Assembly: GCA_910577525.1 (NCBI GenBank)
Contig: CAJTLI010000005.1
Span: 25,311-76,269, forward strand
DNA: 50,959 nucleotides
Direction of reading: 5' to 3'
Origin: an uncultured Oscillospiraceae bacterium
GTDB taxonomy: Bacteria > Bacillota > Clostridia > Oscillospirales > Oscillospiraceae
Shown here: piece by piece, positions 16,228 through 23,056 of the stretch
Layout of the letters: every line of letters starts with the position of its first letter
Numbering within the stretch: position 1 is the stretch's first letter
The notes under the pieces: generated by a model
The model's database searches: none
What the model saw: the letters and a program-made list of their open reading frames with translations, nothing else
What the model was told of the DNA's origin: nothing
Made by a program: the position numbers and the translations under genes

Positions 16228-18141
16228 TTACTGGAGGAGCTGCAGCACGCCCTGAGGCACCTGGTTCGCCTGAGCCAGCATGGCCTGAGCGGACTGGATC
16301 AGGATGTTGTTCTTGGTGTAGGCCATCATCTCGTCGGCCACGTCGGTGTCGCGGATGGTGGACTCGGCGTCCTGGATGTTCTCCGTCATGACGGACAGGT
16401 TGTTGATGGTGTGGTCCAGACGGTTCTGAGTGGCGCCCAGGGTACCGCGGACGTCGGACACCTTGTTGATGGCCGCCTTGATGGCGTCCACAGCGGCGGC
16501 GGCGCTGTCCTGATCGGCGATGGAGATGCCGTCCAGGCCCAGAGAGGAGGTGTGCATGTCGCCGATGGACACGTTGAGCTGGTTGAACTTCTCCGCGGTG
16601 TCGCCGATCTGGAGGGTCAGACCCTTCTGGGCCTCCTTGGCCTCCACCGTGTTGACCTTGTTCACGGTCATCTTGAAGTTGTTGGCCAGCTTCTCCAGGG
16701 TGTTGAAGGCGGTGCCCGCGTTGCTCGCGGTGACGCCGGTGGCGCGCACCAGAGCGATGCCCACGGCGTGGCCGTTGGCGCCGTCGCTGACGCCCAGCTT
16801 GAATGTTACGTTGGAGACAACTCCCTTGGTGGCGTTCCAGACCTTCAGGTTGACCGTGGAACCCATGCCCTGGCACAGGCGGCTCAGGGCGGTGTTCAGG
16901 TTGAACTTGCCCGGCTCCAGATCGGACATATCGACAATCGTCGCGCCCACGTACTTGGACTGCGTCACCTTGCTGTCCACGCCCACCTTGAGGACGTAGG
17001 TCTTGGTGCCCAGGGCGATCTGGGTGCCGTCGGCAAAGTCGTCCAGGGTCATCTTGAACACGGTGTTGGCCTTGTTGGCGGCGTTGGCGGCCACGCCCTT
17101 GGTCTCAGTGTAGGTGCCCGCCTTCAGAGAGCCGTCCACCAGCGTCCAAGCCTTGTCGGCGGCCTGCTCGGGCAGGTCGATCTTGATCATGCCGCCGTCC
17201 TCGAAGTTGAAGCTCACGTCGAAGTTCGTCCGGGCCTCGTCCTCGTTCAGCGGGTTGTTCTTCTGAGTGAAGGTGATCTTGCCGGACCCGGCGTTGGACA
17301 CCGTCCACTTCACGCCGTTGATCTCAATGGCCTTGGCGGTGCCCGCGCCGTACTCGCTCTTCAGCTTGGTTACAATCGCGCTGGCAAGGGCGGCGGAGGA
17401 GATGCTGCCGGTGGAACCGTTCAGACCGGACAGCTTCAGGGCAAAGGCCTTGCCGCCGATGGTCAGGTTGACGGTGGCGCCCATGGAGGCGGCACCGGAG
17501 GCGGTGCTGTTCTGGACCTTGAAGCTCATGGTGCTCAGGTCGATGGAGAACTTGCCCTTGGCGGCGGTGGCGGCGTTGGTGCCGTCCAGCACGGTCTTCT
17601 TGCCGGCCACCAGGTGGGCCTTCTCATCGTCGCCGATGATGCTGGTGATGATGCGGTCCATGCCGTTGACGCTCTCGGTGGTGGTGGTGGAAGAAGCCGC
17701 CACGGCGTCGGTGATGGCCATGGAGCCGTCCAGCAGCTTGATGCCGTTGAAGTTGGCGCTGTCGGCGATGCGGTTGATCTCGCTCTTCAGCTGGTCCACT
17801 TCCTTCTGCAGCTGAGCGCGGTCGGTGGTGTTGTCGTAGGTGCCGTTGGCGGACTGGGTGGCCAGCTCCACCATACGGTTGAGCATGTCGTGAACCTCAG
17901 TCATGGCGCCCTCAGCGGTCTGCACCAGGGAAATGCCGTCCTTGGCGTTCTTCTGAGCGGTCTGCAGGCCGGTGATCTGAGCCCGCATCTTCTCGGAAAT
18001 GGCCAGACCGGCGGCGTCGTCGCCGGCGCGGTTGATCTTGTAGCCGCTGGAGAGCTTCTCCAGGTTGGCCTTCATCGCGCTGACGTTGTTGGTGTAGTTG
18101 CGGTAGGCGTTCATCGCCATAATATTGTGTTGAATCCTCAT
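16228..18141 (-). CDS. fliC: Flagellin
   Basis: The filament subunit, 637 residues, exported by the flagellar type III system without a signal peptide. Residues 1-140 are the conserved N-terminal D0/D1 helix (MRIQHNIMAMNAYRNY, LEKLSSGYKINRAGDDAAGL, NFNGIKLLDG). Residues 507-637 are the conserved C-terminal D1/D0 region ending in IQSAQAMLAQANQVPQGVLQLL. Between them is a surface-exposed domain of about 365 residues, rich in Ala, Thr, Ser, Gly and Lys with many beta-strand-like stretches and no family I recognise; this makes the protein much longer than a minimal ~280-residue flagellin. AAAGGAG precedes the ATG by about 10 nt. It has its own SigD-like promoter and a long structured leader. The downstream carbohydrate genes suggest glycosylation of the exposed Ser/Thr. 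Confidence 0.97.
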   Translation of the reverse strand: MRIQHNIMAMNAYRNYTNNVSAMKANLEKLSSGYKINRAGDDAAGLAISEKMRAQITGLQTAQKNAKDGISLVQTAEGAMTEVHDMLNRMVELATQSANGTYDNTTDRAQLQKEVDQLKSEINRIADSANFNGIKLLDGSMAITDAVAASSTTTTESVNGMDRIITSIIGDDEKAHLVAGKKTVLDGTNAATAAKGKFSIDLSTMSFKVQNSTASGAASMGATVNLTIGGKAFALKLSGLNGSTGSISSAALASAIVTKLKSEYGAGTAKAIEINGVKWTVSNAGSGKITFTQKNNPLNEDEARTNFDVSFNFEDGGMIKIDLPEQAADKAWTLVDGSLKAGTYTETKGVAANAANKANTVFKMTLDDFADGTQIALGTKTYVLKVGVDSKVTQSKYVGATIVDMSDLEPGKFNLNTALSRLCQGMGSTVNLKVWNATKGVVSNVTFKLGVSDGANGHAVGIALVRATGVTASNAGTAFNTLEKLANNFKMTVNKVNTVEAKEAQKGLTLQIGDTAEKFNQLNVSIGDMHTSSLGLDGISIADQDSAAAAVDAIKAAINKVSDVRGTLGATQNRLDHTINNLSVMTENIQDAESTIRDTDVADEMMAYTKNNILIQSAQAMLAQANQVPQGVLQLLQ

Positions 18142-18262
18142 GATTTCTAAGCTCCTTTAGATAATTATTTTTTGTGTTTCAGCCATCCTTAGCCTCCACA
18201 CATTTGGGACTGAGCGCCGTCGCCATGCACACCCGGCCGGACTGTACAGAGCTGAGGCGTCC

Positions 18263-18307
18263 CTTTTATTTCAACCGGCTCGTCAGCCGGATGAAACCAA
18301 ATAAAAG
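18263..18307 (-). promoter_or_regulatory. Leader hairpin A in flagellin 5' UTR
   Basis: An extended dyad: CCGGCT (18275-18280) pairs with AGCCGG (18285-18290) around a CGTC loop, continues through TTCA/TGAA after one mismatch, and after a small bulge CTTTTA pairs with TAAAAG. It lies inside the predicted flagellin leader transcript, about 120-165 nt before the start codon. It may control mRNA stability or translation. Confidence 0.6.
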
Positions 18308-18353
18308 CAGCAGAGAATTCCTTCTTGCGGCGTATTTCATCGGCACAATATTA

Positions 18354-18383
18354 TTGGACGGTAATATATTATTTTCCGTCCAA
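18354..18383 (-). promoter_or_regulatory. Leader hairpin B in flagellin 5' UTR
   Basis: TTGGACGG (18354-18361) and CCGTCCAA (18376-18383) form a perfect 8-bp inverted repeat around an AT-only 14-nt loop; AATATT sequences on both outer sides can extend it with a one-base bulge. It is near the 5' end of the predicted flagellin mRNA, about 35-65 nt after the expected start site. A dyad for a DNA-binding regulator is the alternative reading. Confidence 0.55.
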
Positions 18384-18418
18384 AATATTTTTAGAAATCA
18401 ATCTCTGCTCTATGGCTT

Positions 18419-18445
18419 TTATCGGCGCTATCATTTAAAAATTAA
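18419..18445 (-). promoter_or_regulatory. SigD (sigma-28)-like flagellin promoter
   Basis: On the minus strand a perfect GCCGATAA -10 element (18426-18419) is preceded at 15 bp by TTAA (18445-18442), against the SigD consensus TAAA-N15-GCCGATAT/A. It points at the flagellin gene and predicts a transcript starting near 18412, giving a leader of roughly 270 nt. The rest of the 18142-18566 gap contains the two leader hairpins and an AT-rich stretch, and no gene I can support. Confidence 0.7.
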
Positions 18446-18566
18446 GTCTTTTGCTGTAAAATTTTTTGTACGAATAATTATGTTTTCCCGACCGACCTCA
18501 TTTGTCAAATTTCCTGCTTCCGCGCGGGCATCGGCGGCCTGAAACACGGATTGGCCGATGCCGCAG

Positions 18567-18601
18567 AAAAAAGCCCCCCGCGGTTCATAACCGCAGGGGG
18601 C
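18567..18601 (-). terminator. Intrinsic terminator after the YxeA-family gene
   Basis: On the minus strand GCCCCCTGCGGTT / AACCGCGGGGGGC forms a 13-bp stem (one T-G pair) around ATG, followed immediately by six T residues. It lies a few bases past the stop at 18608 and isolates this gene from the flagellin promoter region. Confidence 0.92.
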
Positions 18602-18607
18602 CTGCCG

Positions 18608-18991
18608 TCAACTCTCCGGAGCGCCGTAACGCTCCCGCACCGCCGAGGGCAGTTCCTCATACCGCACCTCCGCCCAGGACATCACACCCCGGCCGGGCCG
18701 CACCGTCAGGCACAGGAACGCTCCCTCCCGCAGCTCCCGGGATACGCCGAAGGTGATATCCTTTTCTTCGCCGTCCTTGTCATAGGAGGTCAGGGTGTAG
18801 GAGTAGTCCATCCCACCGTTACCTGTCAAGTCAACGGCCCCCTGCCCCCCTGCCCGGCTGAGCCTGCTGTTGTCAATCTGCGTGTAGTAACGGGTGTCGC
18901 CGGAGCCCGAAAAGAACACAGTGTAGCCAAAAATGGCGCCTGCAATGACCACTGCGGCAACCCCCAGCCAAATAAGCTGCTTTTTCTCCAT
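18608..18991 (-). CDS. YxeA family (DUF1093) exported protein
   Basis: A 127-residue protein with an N-terminal membrane anchor or signal (KKQLIWLGVAAVVIAGAIFGY) and a small extracytoplasmic domain. The domain pattern YYTQID, YSYTLTSYDKDGEEKDITF, LREGAFLCLTV and a late W-x-E-V followed by LP match YxeA/DUF1093 proteins, small oligomeric beta-barrel proteins often linked to envelope-stress regulation. GGAGG, embedded in an upstream in-frame ATG codon run, lies 8 nt before the ATG at 18991, deciding the start. It forms a single-gene unit with a terminator behind it and an operator-like repeat array in front. Confidence 0.82.
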   Translation of the reverse strand: MEKKQLIWLGVAAVVIAGAIFGYTVFFSGSGDTRYYTQIDNSRLSRAGGQGAVDLTGNGGMDYSYTLTSYDKDGEEKDITFGVSRELREGAFLCLTVRPGRGVMSWAEVRYEELPSAVRERYGAPES

Positions 18992-19048
18992 ATACATACC
19001 CTCCATAAAACAGTTTTCCGTAACGGGTCAGTCCCGTCGGATGGTTTC

Positions 19049-19102
19049 ATGTTACCGCACAGAGACAAAGCTTCTGTTAAGCGAGCCTTAAGATAGCCTA
19101 AG
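19049..19102 (-). promoter_or_regulatory. Candidate activator-dependent promoter with three CTTAxx repeats
   Basis: On the minus strand CTTAGG (19102-19097), CTTAAG (19092-19087) and CTTAAC (19081-19076) recur at 10-11 bp, one helical turn apart. About 21 bp further comes TAACAT (19054-19049), a fair -10 element with no recognisable -35. Phased direct repeats before a promoter lacking a -35 are typical of OmpR-family response regulator activation. The YxeA-family gene starts about 60 bp downstream. Confidence 0.4.
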
Positions 19103-19146
19103 GATTGCCTGAATGCGCCGCGGCCAAACGCAGATCCGGCGGGGAA

Positions 19147-19200
19147 CAAAAAACGAAGCGAGCGCAAAGCCCGCATAACGCGGACCCTGCGCTCGCTTTT
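19147..19200 (-). terminator. Terminator after the pilus operon
   Basis: AGCGAGCGCA (19157-19166) pairs with TGCGCTCGCT (19188-19197), with an inner CCGC/GCGG stem. On the minus strand it is followed by TCGTTTTTTG; on the plus strand TTTT follows, so it may work both ways. It lies about 50 bp past the pilT-like stop. Confidence 0.82.
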
Positions 19201-19248
19201 CCTATTCTTTTCCAGGCGCCAAATCAAAATTTCAGCGATTTGCCCCCA

Positions 19249-20307
19249 TCAACCCATTCTGCGCTTCAGCTGATCCGGATTGTCCGCGTAGGCAAGGGCC
19301 GTATCCGCCGTGATCCGGCTCTGCTTGTACAGTGCCAGCAGGGACTGATCCATGGATACCATGCCCTCTCCGCCGCCTGCGGCAATGGCATTGTCGATCT
19401 GATGGGTTTTGCTGTCCCGGATCAGGCTGCGGATGGCGTTGTTCACGTGCATAATCTCAAAGGCGGGCACCAGCCCCCCGTCCACGTCGGGCACCAGCTG
19501 CTGGGACACCACGGTGTGCAGCACCATGCTCAGCTGCACGCGCACCTGGTCCTGCTGTCCGCTGGGGAAGGTGTCCACAATGCGGTCAATGGTATTCACC
19601 GCCCCCTTGGTGTGGAGGGTGGCGATGAGCAGATGGCCCGTCTCCGCCGCCGTCATGGCGGTGTGGATGGTCTCCTGATCCCGCATCTCCCCCAGCAGGA
19701 TCACATCCGGCGCCTGGCGCAGGCAGGCCCGCAGGGCGGAGGGGTAGTCCTGGGTGTCGATGGCGATCTCCCGCTGGCTGATGATGCTCTTCATATCCCG
19801 GTGGAGGTACTCGATGGGGTCCTCCAGCGTGATGATGTGGCACTCCCGGCTGTGGTTGATGCGGTCGATGATGCAGGCCTGGGTGGTGGATTTGCCGCTT
19901 CCCGCCGTGCCCGTGACCAGCACCATGCCGTGGGACACCTTGGCCAGGTTCATCACCTCGTCCGGAATCCCCATCTCCAGATACCCGGGAATATCGAAGG
20001 CCACCACCCGGATGACCGCCGCCATCGACCCGCGCTGGCGGTACACGTTCACCCGAAACCGGGCCAGTCCCCGAACCGAGAAGGAGAAATCATCGTCCCC
20101 CTGCTGGAGGAAGCGGTCCATCGTCCGCCCGGCGCTCTGATAGATCTCCCGGATCAGCCCCTCCGTCTCCTGGGGAGACAGCCGGTCCGGGCTGAGGGAA
20201 ACCAGCCTGTTCTCCTGCTTGGCGCTCAACAGGCCGCCCGCCACAATGAACAAATCCGACGCCCTGCCGGACACCGCTTTTTCTAAATATTCCTTCAGCT
20301 GTGCCAT
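19249..20307 (-). CDS. pilT: PilT-like type IV pilus ATPase
   Basis: A hexameric secretion-type ATPase of 352 residues that powers pilus retraction in characterised systems. Walker A GTAGSGKST is at 133-141, the Asp box LEDPIEYLH at 161-169, Walker B DVILLGEMRD at 201-210 and the His box AMTAAETGHLLIATLHT at 217-233. A PilT-like AIRSLIRDSKTHQ (AIRNLIRE in PilT) is in the C-terminal region. No tetracysteine zinc motif of PilB/GspE is present. Strong AAGGAG upstream. It is the last gene of the operon and no extension ATPase is in the window, so it is either the partner of a PilB elsewhere or the only motor of a reduced system. Confidence 0.9.
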   Translation of the reverse strand: MAQLKEYLEKAVSGRASDLFIVAGGLLSAKQENRLVSLSPDRLSPQETEGLIREIYQSAGRTMDRFLQQGDDDFSFSVRGLARFRVNVYRQRGSMAAVIRVVAFDIPGYLEMGIPDEVMNLAKVSHGMVLVTGTAGSGKSTTQACIIDRINHSRECHIITLEDPIEYLHRDMKSIISQREIAIDTQDYPSALRACLRQAPDVILLGEMRDQETIHTAMTAAETGHLLIATLHTKGAVNTIDRIVDTFPSGQQDQVRVQLSMVLHTVVSQQLVPDVDGGLVPAFEIMHVNNAIRSLIRDSKTHQIDNAIAAGGGEGMVSMDQSLLALYKQSRITADTALAYADNPDQLKRRMG

Positions 20308-20319
20308 ATCCCTCTCCTT

Positions 20320-20766
20320 TTAAAATAATCCTCCGTCCCAGATATCCAGGGAGCCGTCCGGTTCCCACTGCCCGGCGGGCACCGCCTGCCAGCGCACCAC
20401 CTCATAGCGCCAGTTGATGTGCGCTTCTTCCTCCGTCAGCTCCACCTCGACCTGAAGCTCCTGGGTGTCCGAGATGGGGACGGTATAGCTGGCGGTATAG
20501 ATCCCATAGCCGGGCCAATCCCGCAGCTCCACGCCCTCGGGGACCTCCCCCGCCCGCAGGCGGGCCAGGATCTCCTGTGCCTGGCAGTCGGCGGCGTAGT
20601 ATGCCTCCACCGACCGGGCTGAGGAGTCCGCCAGCCGGTTGTCCGCCTGGACGGTGGTCAGCGCCAGCAGGGCAAACACCGTCAGGCACAGCACCGCGAA
20701 CACCACCAGCAGGGAGACGCCCCCCACCGGAGGCGGAGAAAACCGCTCCTGTCGTTTATCCGGCAC
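20320..20766 (-). CDS. PilX-like single-pass pilus assembly protein
   Basis: A 148-residue protein with a short basic N terminus, one transmembrane helix (about 15-40, GVSLLVVFAVLCLTVFALLA) and a periplasm-side domain starting QADNRLADSSARSVEAYYAAD, the layout of PilX-type or minor pilin-like proteins. No clear G-F prepilin cleavage site. It starts with GTG, with GGAGG 9 nt upstream, overlapping the end of the preceding gene by 11 bp. It lies 12 bp before pilT. Function is inferred from layout and neighbours. Confidence 0.6.
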   Translation of the reverse strand: MPDKRQERFSPPPVGGVSLLVVFAVLCLTVFALLALTTVQADNRLADSSARSVEAYYAADCQAQEILARLRAGEVPEGVELRDWPGYGIYTASYTVPISDTQELQVEVELTEEEAHINWRYEVVRWQAVPAGQWEPDGSLDIWDGGLF

Positions 20767-21205
20767 GGCTGTCCACCTCCTCCTGCCACATCACGTCAAA
20801 GCGGAGCAGCTCGGCCTCGCTCTCCTCCGCCGACTCGTCCCGGACCCAGATCTGGGCCTTGCCCAGGCCGTCCACGCCGCTGTCCTCCAAAACCACGCCC
20901 AGGTGGTAGCGCATGGTGCCCTGAGCGATATTCCAATCCTGGTCATAGGCAACCAGCAGGCCGTCCGAATCCCCGCCGTGCCGCTCCGCGCCCAGCAAGG
21001 CGGCCGACCGATCTAGGTCGCCCTGGCAGTGACGCACGATCTCCGCCGCCGATTGGGCCGCCGTGACGGCCTCGTCCCGCCGCTGGCTCCGCTGGGACAG
21101 CTCATCCGACTTCACAAACGCCTGTAAACACAGCGCCGCCGCCAGGGCGAACACCAGCAGCATCACCATCTGCTCCATCATCAACAGGGGGGCTTTGCTC
21201 TTCAT
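20756..21205 (-). CDS. Minor pilin-like membrane protein
   Basis: A 149-residue protein with one hydrophobic N-terminal helix that contains an early Glu (MMEQMVMLLVFALAAALCL), as in type IV pilin-like proteins, followed by a coiled segment and a small domain with LLVAYDQDWN and YHLGVVL strands. The ATG at 21205 overlaps the preceding stop as ATGA and has AGAGGGG 6 nt upstream; longer in-frame extensions run back through the previous gene and are not credible. No named family recognised; the role as minor pilin or pseudopilin is inferred. Confidence 0.6.
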   Translation of the reverse strand: MKSKAPLLMMEQMVMLLVFALAAALCLQAFVKSDELSQRSQRRDEAVTAAQSAAEIVRHCQGDLDRSAALLGAERHGGDSDGLLVAYDQDWNIAQGTMRYHLGVVLEDSGVDGLGKAQIWVRDESAEESEAELLRFDVMWQEEVDSRAG

Positions 21206-21687
21206 GTCCATCCCCTCTCTCCCGCGCGCAGAGACAGCCGCAGAGTGTCCGTCACGCCCGTCCGGGTCTCGATCTTCGCCGTGAGCACGCCCTCCTTCAG
21301 CTCCAGCTCCAGGCTGTCCAGCGGCATGATCTTCTCCCCGTCCTGGGGCTCCAGCTCCGCGTCGGCAAAGGTGTACAGCTCCATCAGATATCCGTCCAGG
21401 CAGTACATCCAGGTAACGCACCCCGTATCGCTGTCGCTCAGCCGCAGGGCCGTGGTCTCCCCGAAGGGCTCCACCCACACCCCGCCCACCGCGTCCCCCT
21501 GCCGCACCCGGGTGGCGATGTACTGCACACAGGTCCGCCGGTCATAGGCCGCCTGATCCCGCTCCACCAGGCCCCGGTACGCCTTGGCGCCGGTCATCAG
21601 CACCACCAGGACGCAGGCGGCGAACACGCCAAACAGCAGCAGCATCAGCAGCCCGTCCATCCGGTGGCCGATTCTCTGTCTTCTCAT
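21202..21687 (-). CDS. DUF4860 domain protein, pilus-operon associated
   Basis: A 161-residue single-pass protein. The transmembrane helix MDGLLMLLLFGVFAACVLVV (about 10-29) is followed by GAKAYRGLVERDQAAYDRRTCVQYIATRVRQGD, which fits DUF4860 proteins found beside type II secretion/pilus genes in Clostridia. Later segments carry MYCLDGYLMELYTF and KIMPLDSLELEL. Both ends are in ATGA overlaps with neighbours (start shared with the stop of the 107-residue gene), so the stretch is translated as one coupled block. Its biochemical role is unknown. Confidence 0.72.
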   Translation of the reverse strand: MRRQRIGHRMDGLLMLLLFGVFAACVLVVLMTGAKAYRGLVERDQAAYDRRTCVQYIATRVRQGDAVGGVWVEPFGETTALRLSDSDTGCVTWMYCLDGYLMELYTFADAELEPQDGEKIMPLDSLELELKEGVLTAKIETRTGVTDTLRLSLRAGERGWT

Positions 21688-22007
21688 GGCATATTCTCCA
21701 GCACGGTGATATCCGGCATCAGGTTCTCCGCGAACACGGAGTACTTGACCGTATACCGCTCCTCGTCGATCTGGAGGCCGTAGTAATCCCGCAGGTAGTC
21801 CAGGTCCGGGGGATAGACCCCCTCGGCGGCGTAGCAAGCCACACAGCTGCGCCGGAGGGTGTCCTCCAGCTGGCGTTTATCCTCCTCGGCGCGGCCGCTG
21901 TCCAGGCTGTTCACGGCGGTGGCAAAGCACAGCAGCGCCGCCACGGCCGCCGCAGGCAGCAGCAGTCCCCGGAGCAGGGAGATCAAACCCATTTTTCTTT
22001 TTTTCAT
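21684..22007 (-). CDS. Small single-pass pilus-operon protein
   Basis: A 107-residue protein with a basic start (MKKRKMG), one transmembrane helix (about 8-32) and a compact exported part that contains SCVACYAAEGVYPPDLDYL, RYTVKYSVF and a C-terminal LMPDITVLE. The Y-A-x-E-G-x-Y-P-x-x-L pattern resembles the start of the globular domain of major pseudopilins such as GspG, so it could be the main pilin-like subunit despite the lack of a typical cleavage site. The start is 4 bp after the PilC-like stop with a weak ribosome binding site. Confidence 0.6.
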   Translation of the reverse strand: MKKRKMGLISLLRGLLLPAAAVAALLCFATAVNSLDSGRAEEDKRQLEDTLRRSCVACYAAEGVYPPDLDYLRDYYGLQIDEERYTVKYSVFAENLMPDITVLENMP

Positions 22008-22011
22008 AGGC

Positions 22012-23040
22012 TCACCCGATGGCGCTCATGATGTGCATCAGGGGCAGCATCACGGACAGCAGAATCAGCCCCACCAGCACCGAGCACACCAGCACCAGGG
22101 CCGGCTCCACCCGGCTGACCAGCGCGTCCAGGGCGGCCTCGCCCTCCTCGCTCAGGTCCCGGGCGATCTTCTCCATGGAGGCGTCCCCCGCGCCGCTGCG
22201 CTGGCCAAGCTCCAGCAGGCGGCTTTGCCGCGCCGGGAGCAGCCCGCTGTTTTTCAGGGCATCCCCCAGGCTCTCGCCGTCCTCCAGCCGGGTCTGGCAG
22301 CTCTGGCAGCGCTCCTTGGCGCCCCCCTCCATCAGTCCGGCGGCCAGGCCTACCGCCTCCTCCACAGGCAGGCCGCTGGCCATGCCCATGGCCAGCGCCT
22401 GGGCCAGCCGGGCGTTGTTCAGCTTCCGGGACACACCCTTGTCCCCATGGCTCTTCTGCCACGCGGAGGCCAGCGCCCCCCGGAAGGAGGGCAGCGCCGC
22501 GAACAGCCCCACCAGCACCGCGGCGGCGGCCAGAATGAGGAACAGCACGGGCATGGCCCCCTCCAGCCACCGCCCCAGGGTGAGCAGACCCGCGGCCACG
22601 CCGGTGAGCCGCCCGCCCAGTGAGGCGTACACGTCGTCAAAAATAGGCAGCACCCGCACCAGCAGCACCCCGATGACCACCAGCATCAGCGCCAGCATCA
22701 CCGCCGGGTACAGCAGGGCGGAGCGCACCCGCCGGCTCAGGCGCACCCGGTCCTCGTAGTACCGGGACAGGGAGGCCAGCGCCTCCTCCGTACGGCCCGT
22801 CCGCTCGCCCACCTCAACCAGGCCGCAGACATAGATAGGAAACGCCCCGCTCTCACGCAAAGCGGCGGACAGCGTCGATCCGCCGTCCACCTGCTCTGCC
22901 ATGGCCGCGAGCATTCCCTTCCGGTCCCCCTCCTCGCTGAGCAGGGAGAGGGCGTCGCCGGTATTCACCCCCGCGTGGAGCAGCATAGACAGCTCCAAGC
23001 ACAGGCTGGCGATCTCTTCGTTGGAAATTCTCTGATTCAT
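22012..23040 (-). CDS. pilC: PilC/GspF-like inner membrane platform protein
   Basis: A type II secretion F family protein of 342 residues, somewhat short of the usual ~400. It has two F domains (about 10-110 and 200-310) and three transmembrane segments: LLYPAVMLALMLVVIGVLLV, VLFLILAAAAVLVGLFAAL and the C-terminal ALVLVCSVLVGLILLSVMLP. The conserved FPIYVCGLVEVGERTGRTEEAL and LLELGQRSGAGD segments mark the two repeats. It would sit in the membrane and couple the ATPase to pilin movement. The ATG at 23040 is 17 bp after the lipoprotein stop. Short length may mean a reduced cytoplasmic domain. Confidence 0.88.
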   Translation of the reverse strand: MNQRISNEEIASLCLELSMLLHAGVNTGDALSLLSEEGDRKGMLAAMAEQVDGGSTLSAALRESGAFPIYVCGLVEVGERTGRTEEALASLSRYYEDRVRLSRRVRSALLYPAVMLALMLVVIGVLLVRVLPIFDDVYASLGGRLTGVAAGLLTLGRWLEGAMPVLFLILAAAAVLVGLFAALPSFRGALASAWQKSHGDKGVSRKLNNARLAQALAMGMASGLPVEEAVGLAAGLMEGGAKERCQSCQTRLEDGESLGDALKNSGLLPARQSRLLELGQRSGAGDASMEKIARDLSEEGEAALDALVSRVEPALVLVCSVLVGLILLSVMLPLMHIMSAIG

Positions 23041-23056
23041 GGATAACACCCAATTT

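Noticed and set aside
16207..18150. Long open frame on the plus strand opposite flagellin
   Set aside because: Gly/Val/His-rich mirror of the flagellin coding sequence; no start signal or domain.
20756..21478. 240-residue form of the minor pilin-like protein
   Set aside because: Its first 91 residues overlap the preceding coding region in another frame; the ATGA-coupled ATG at 21205 begins the membrane helix.
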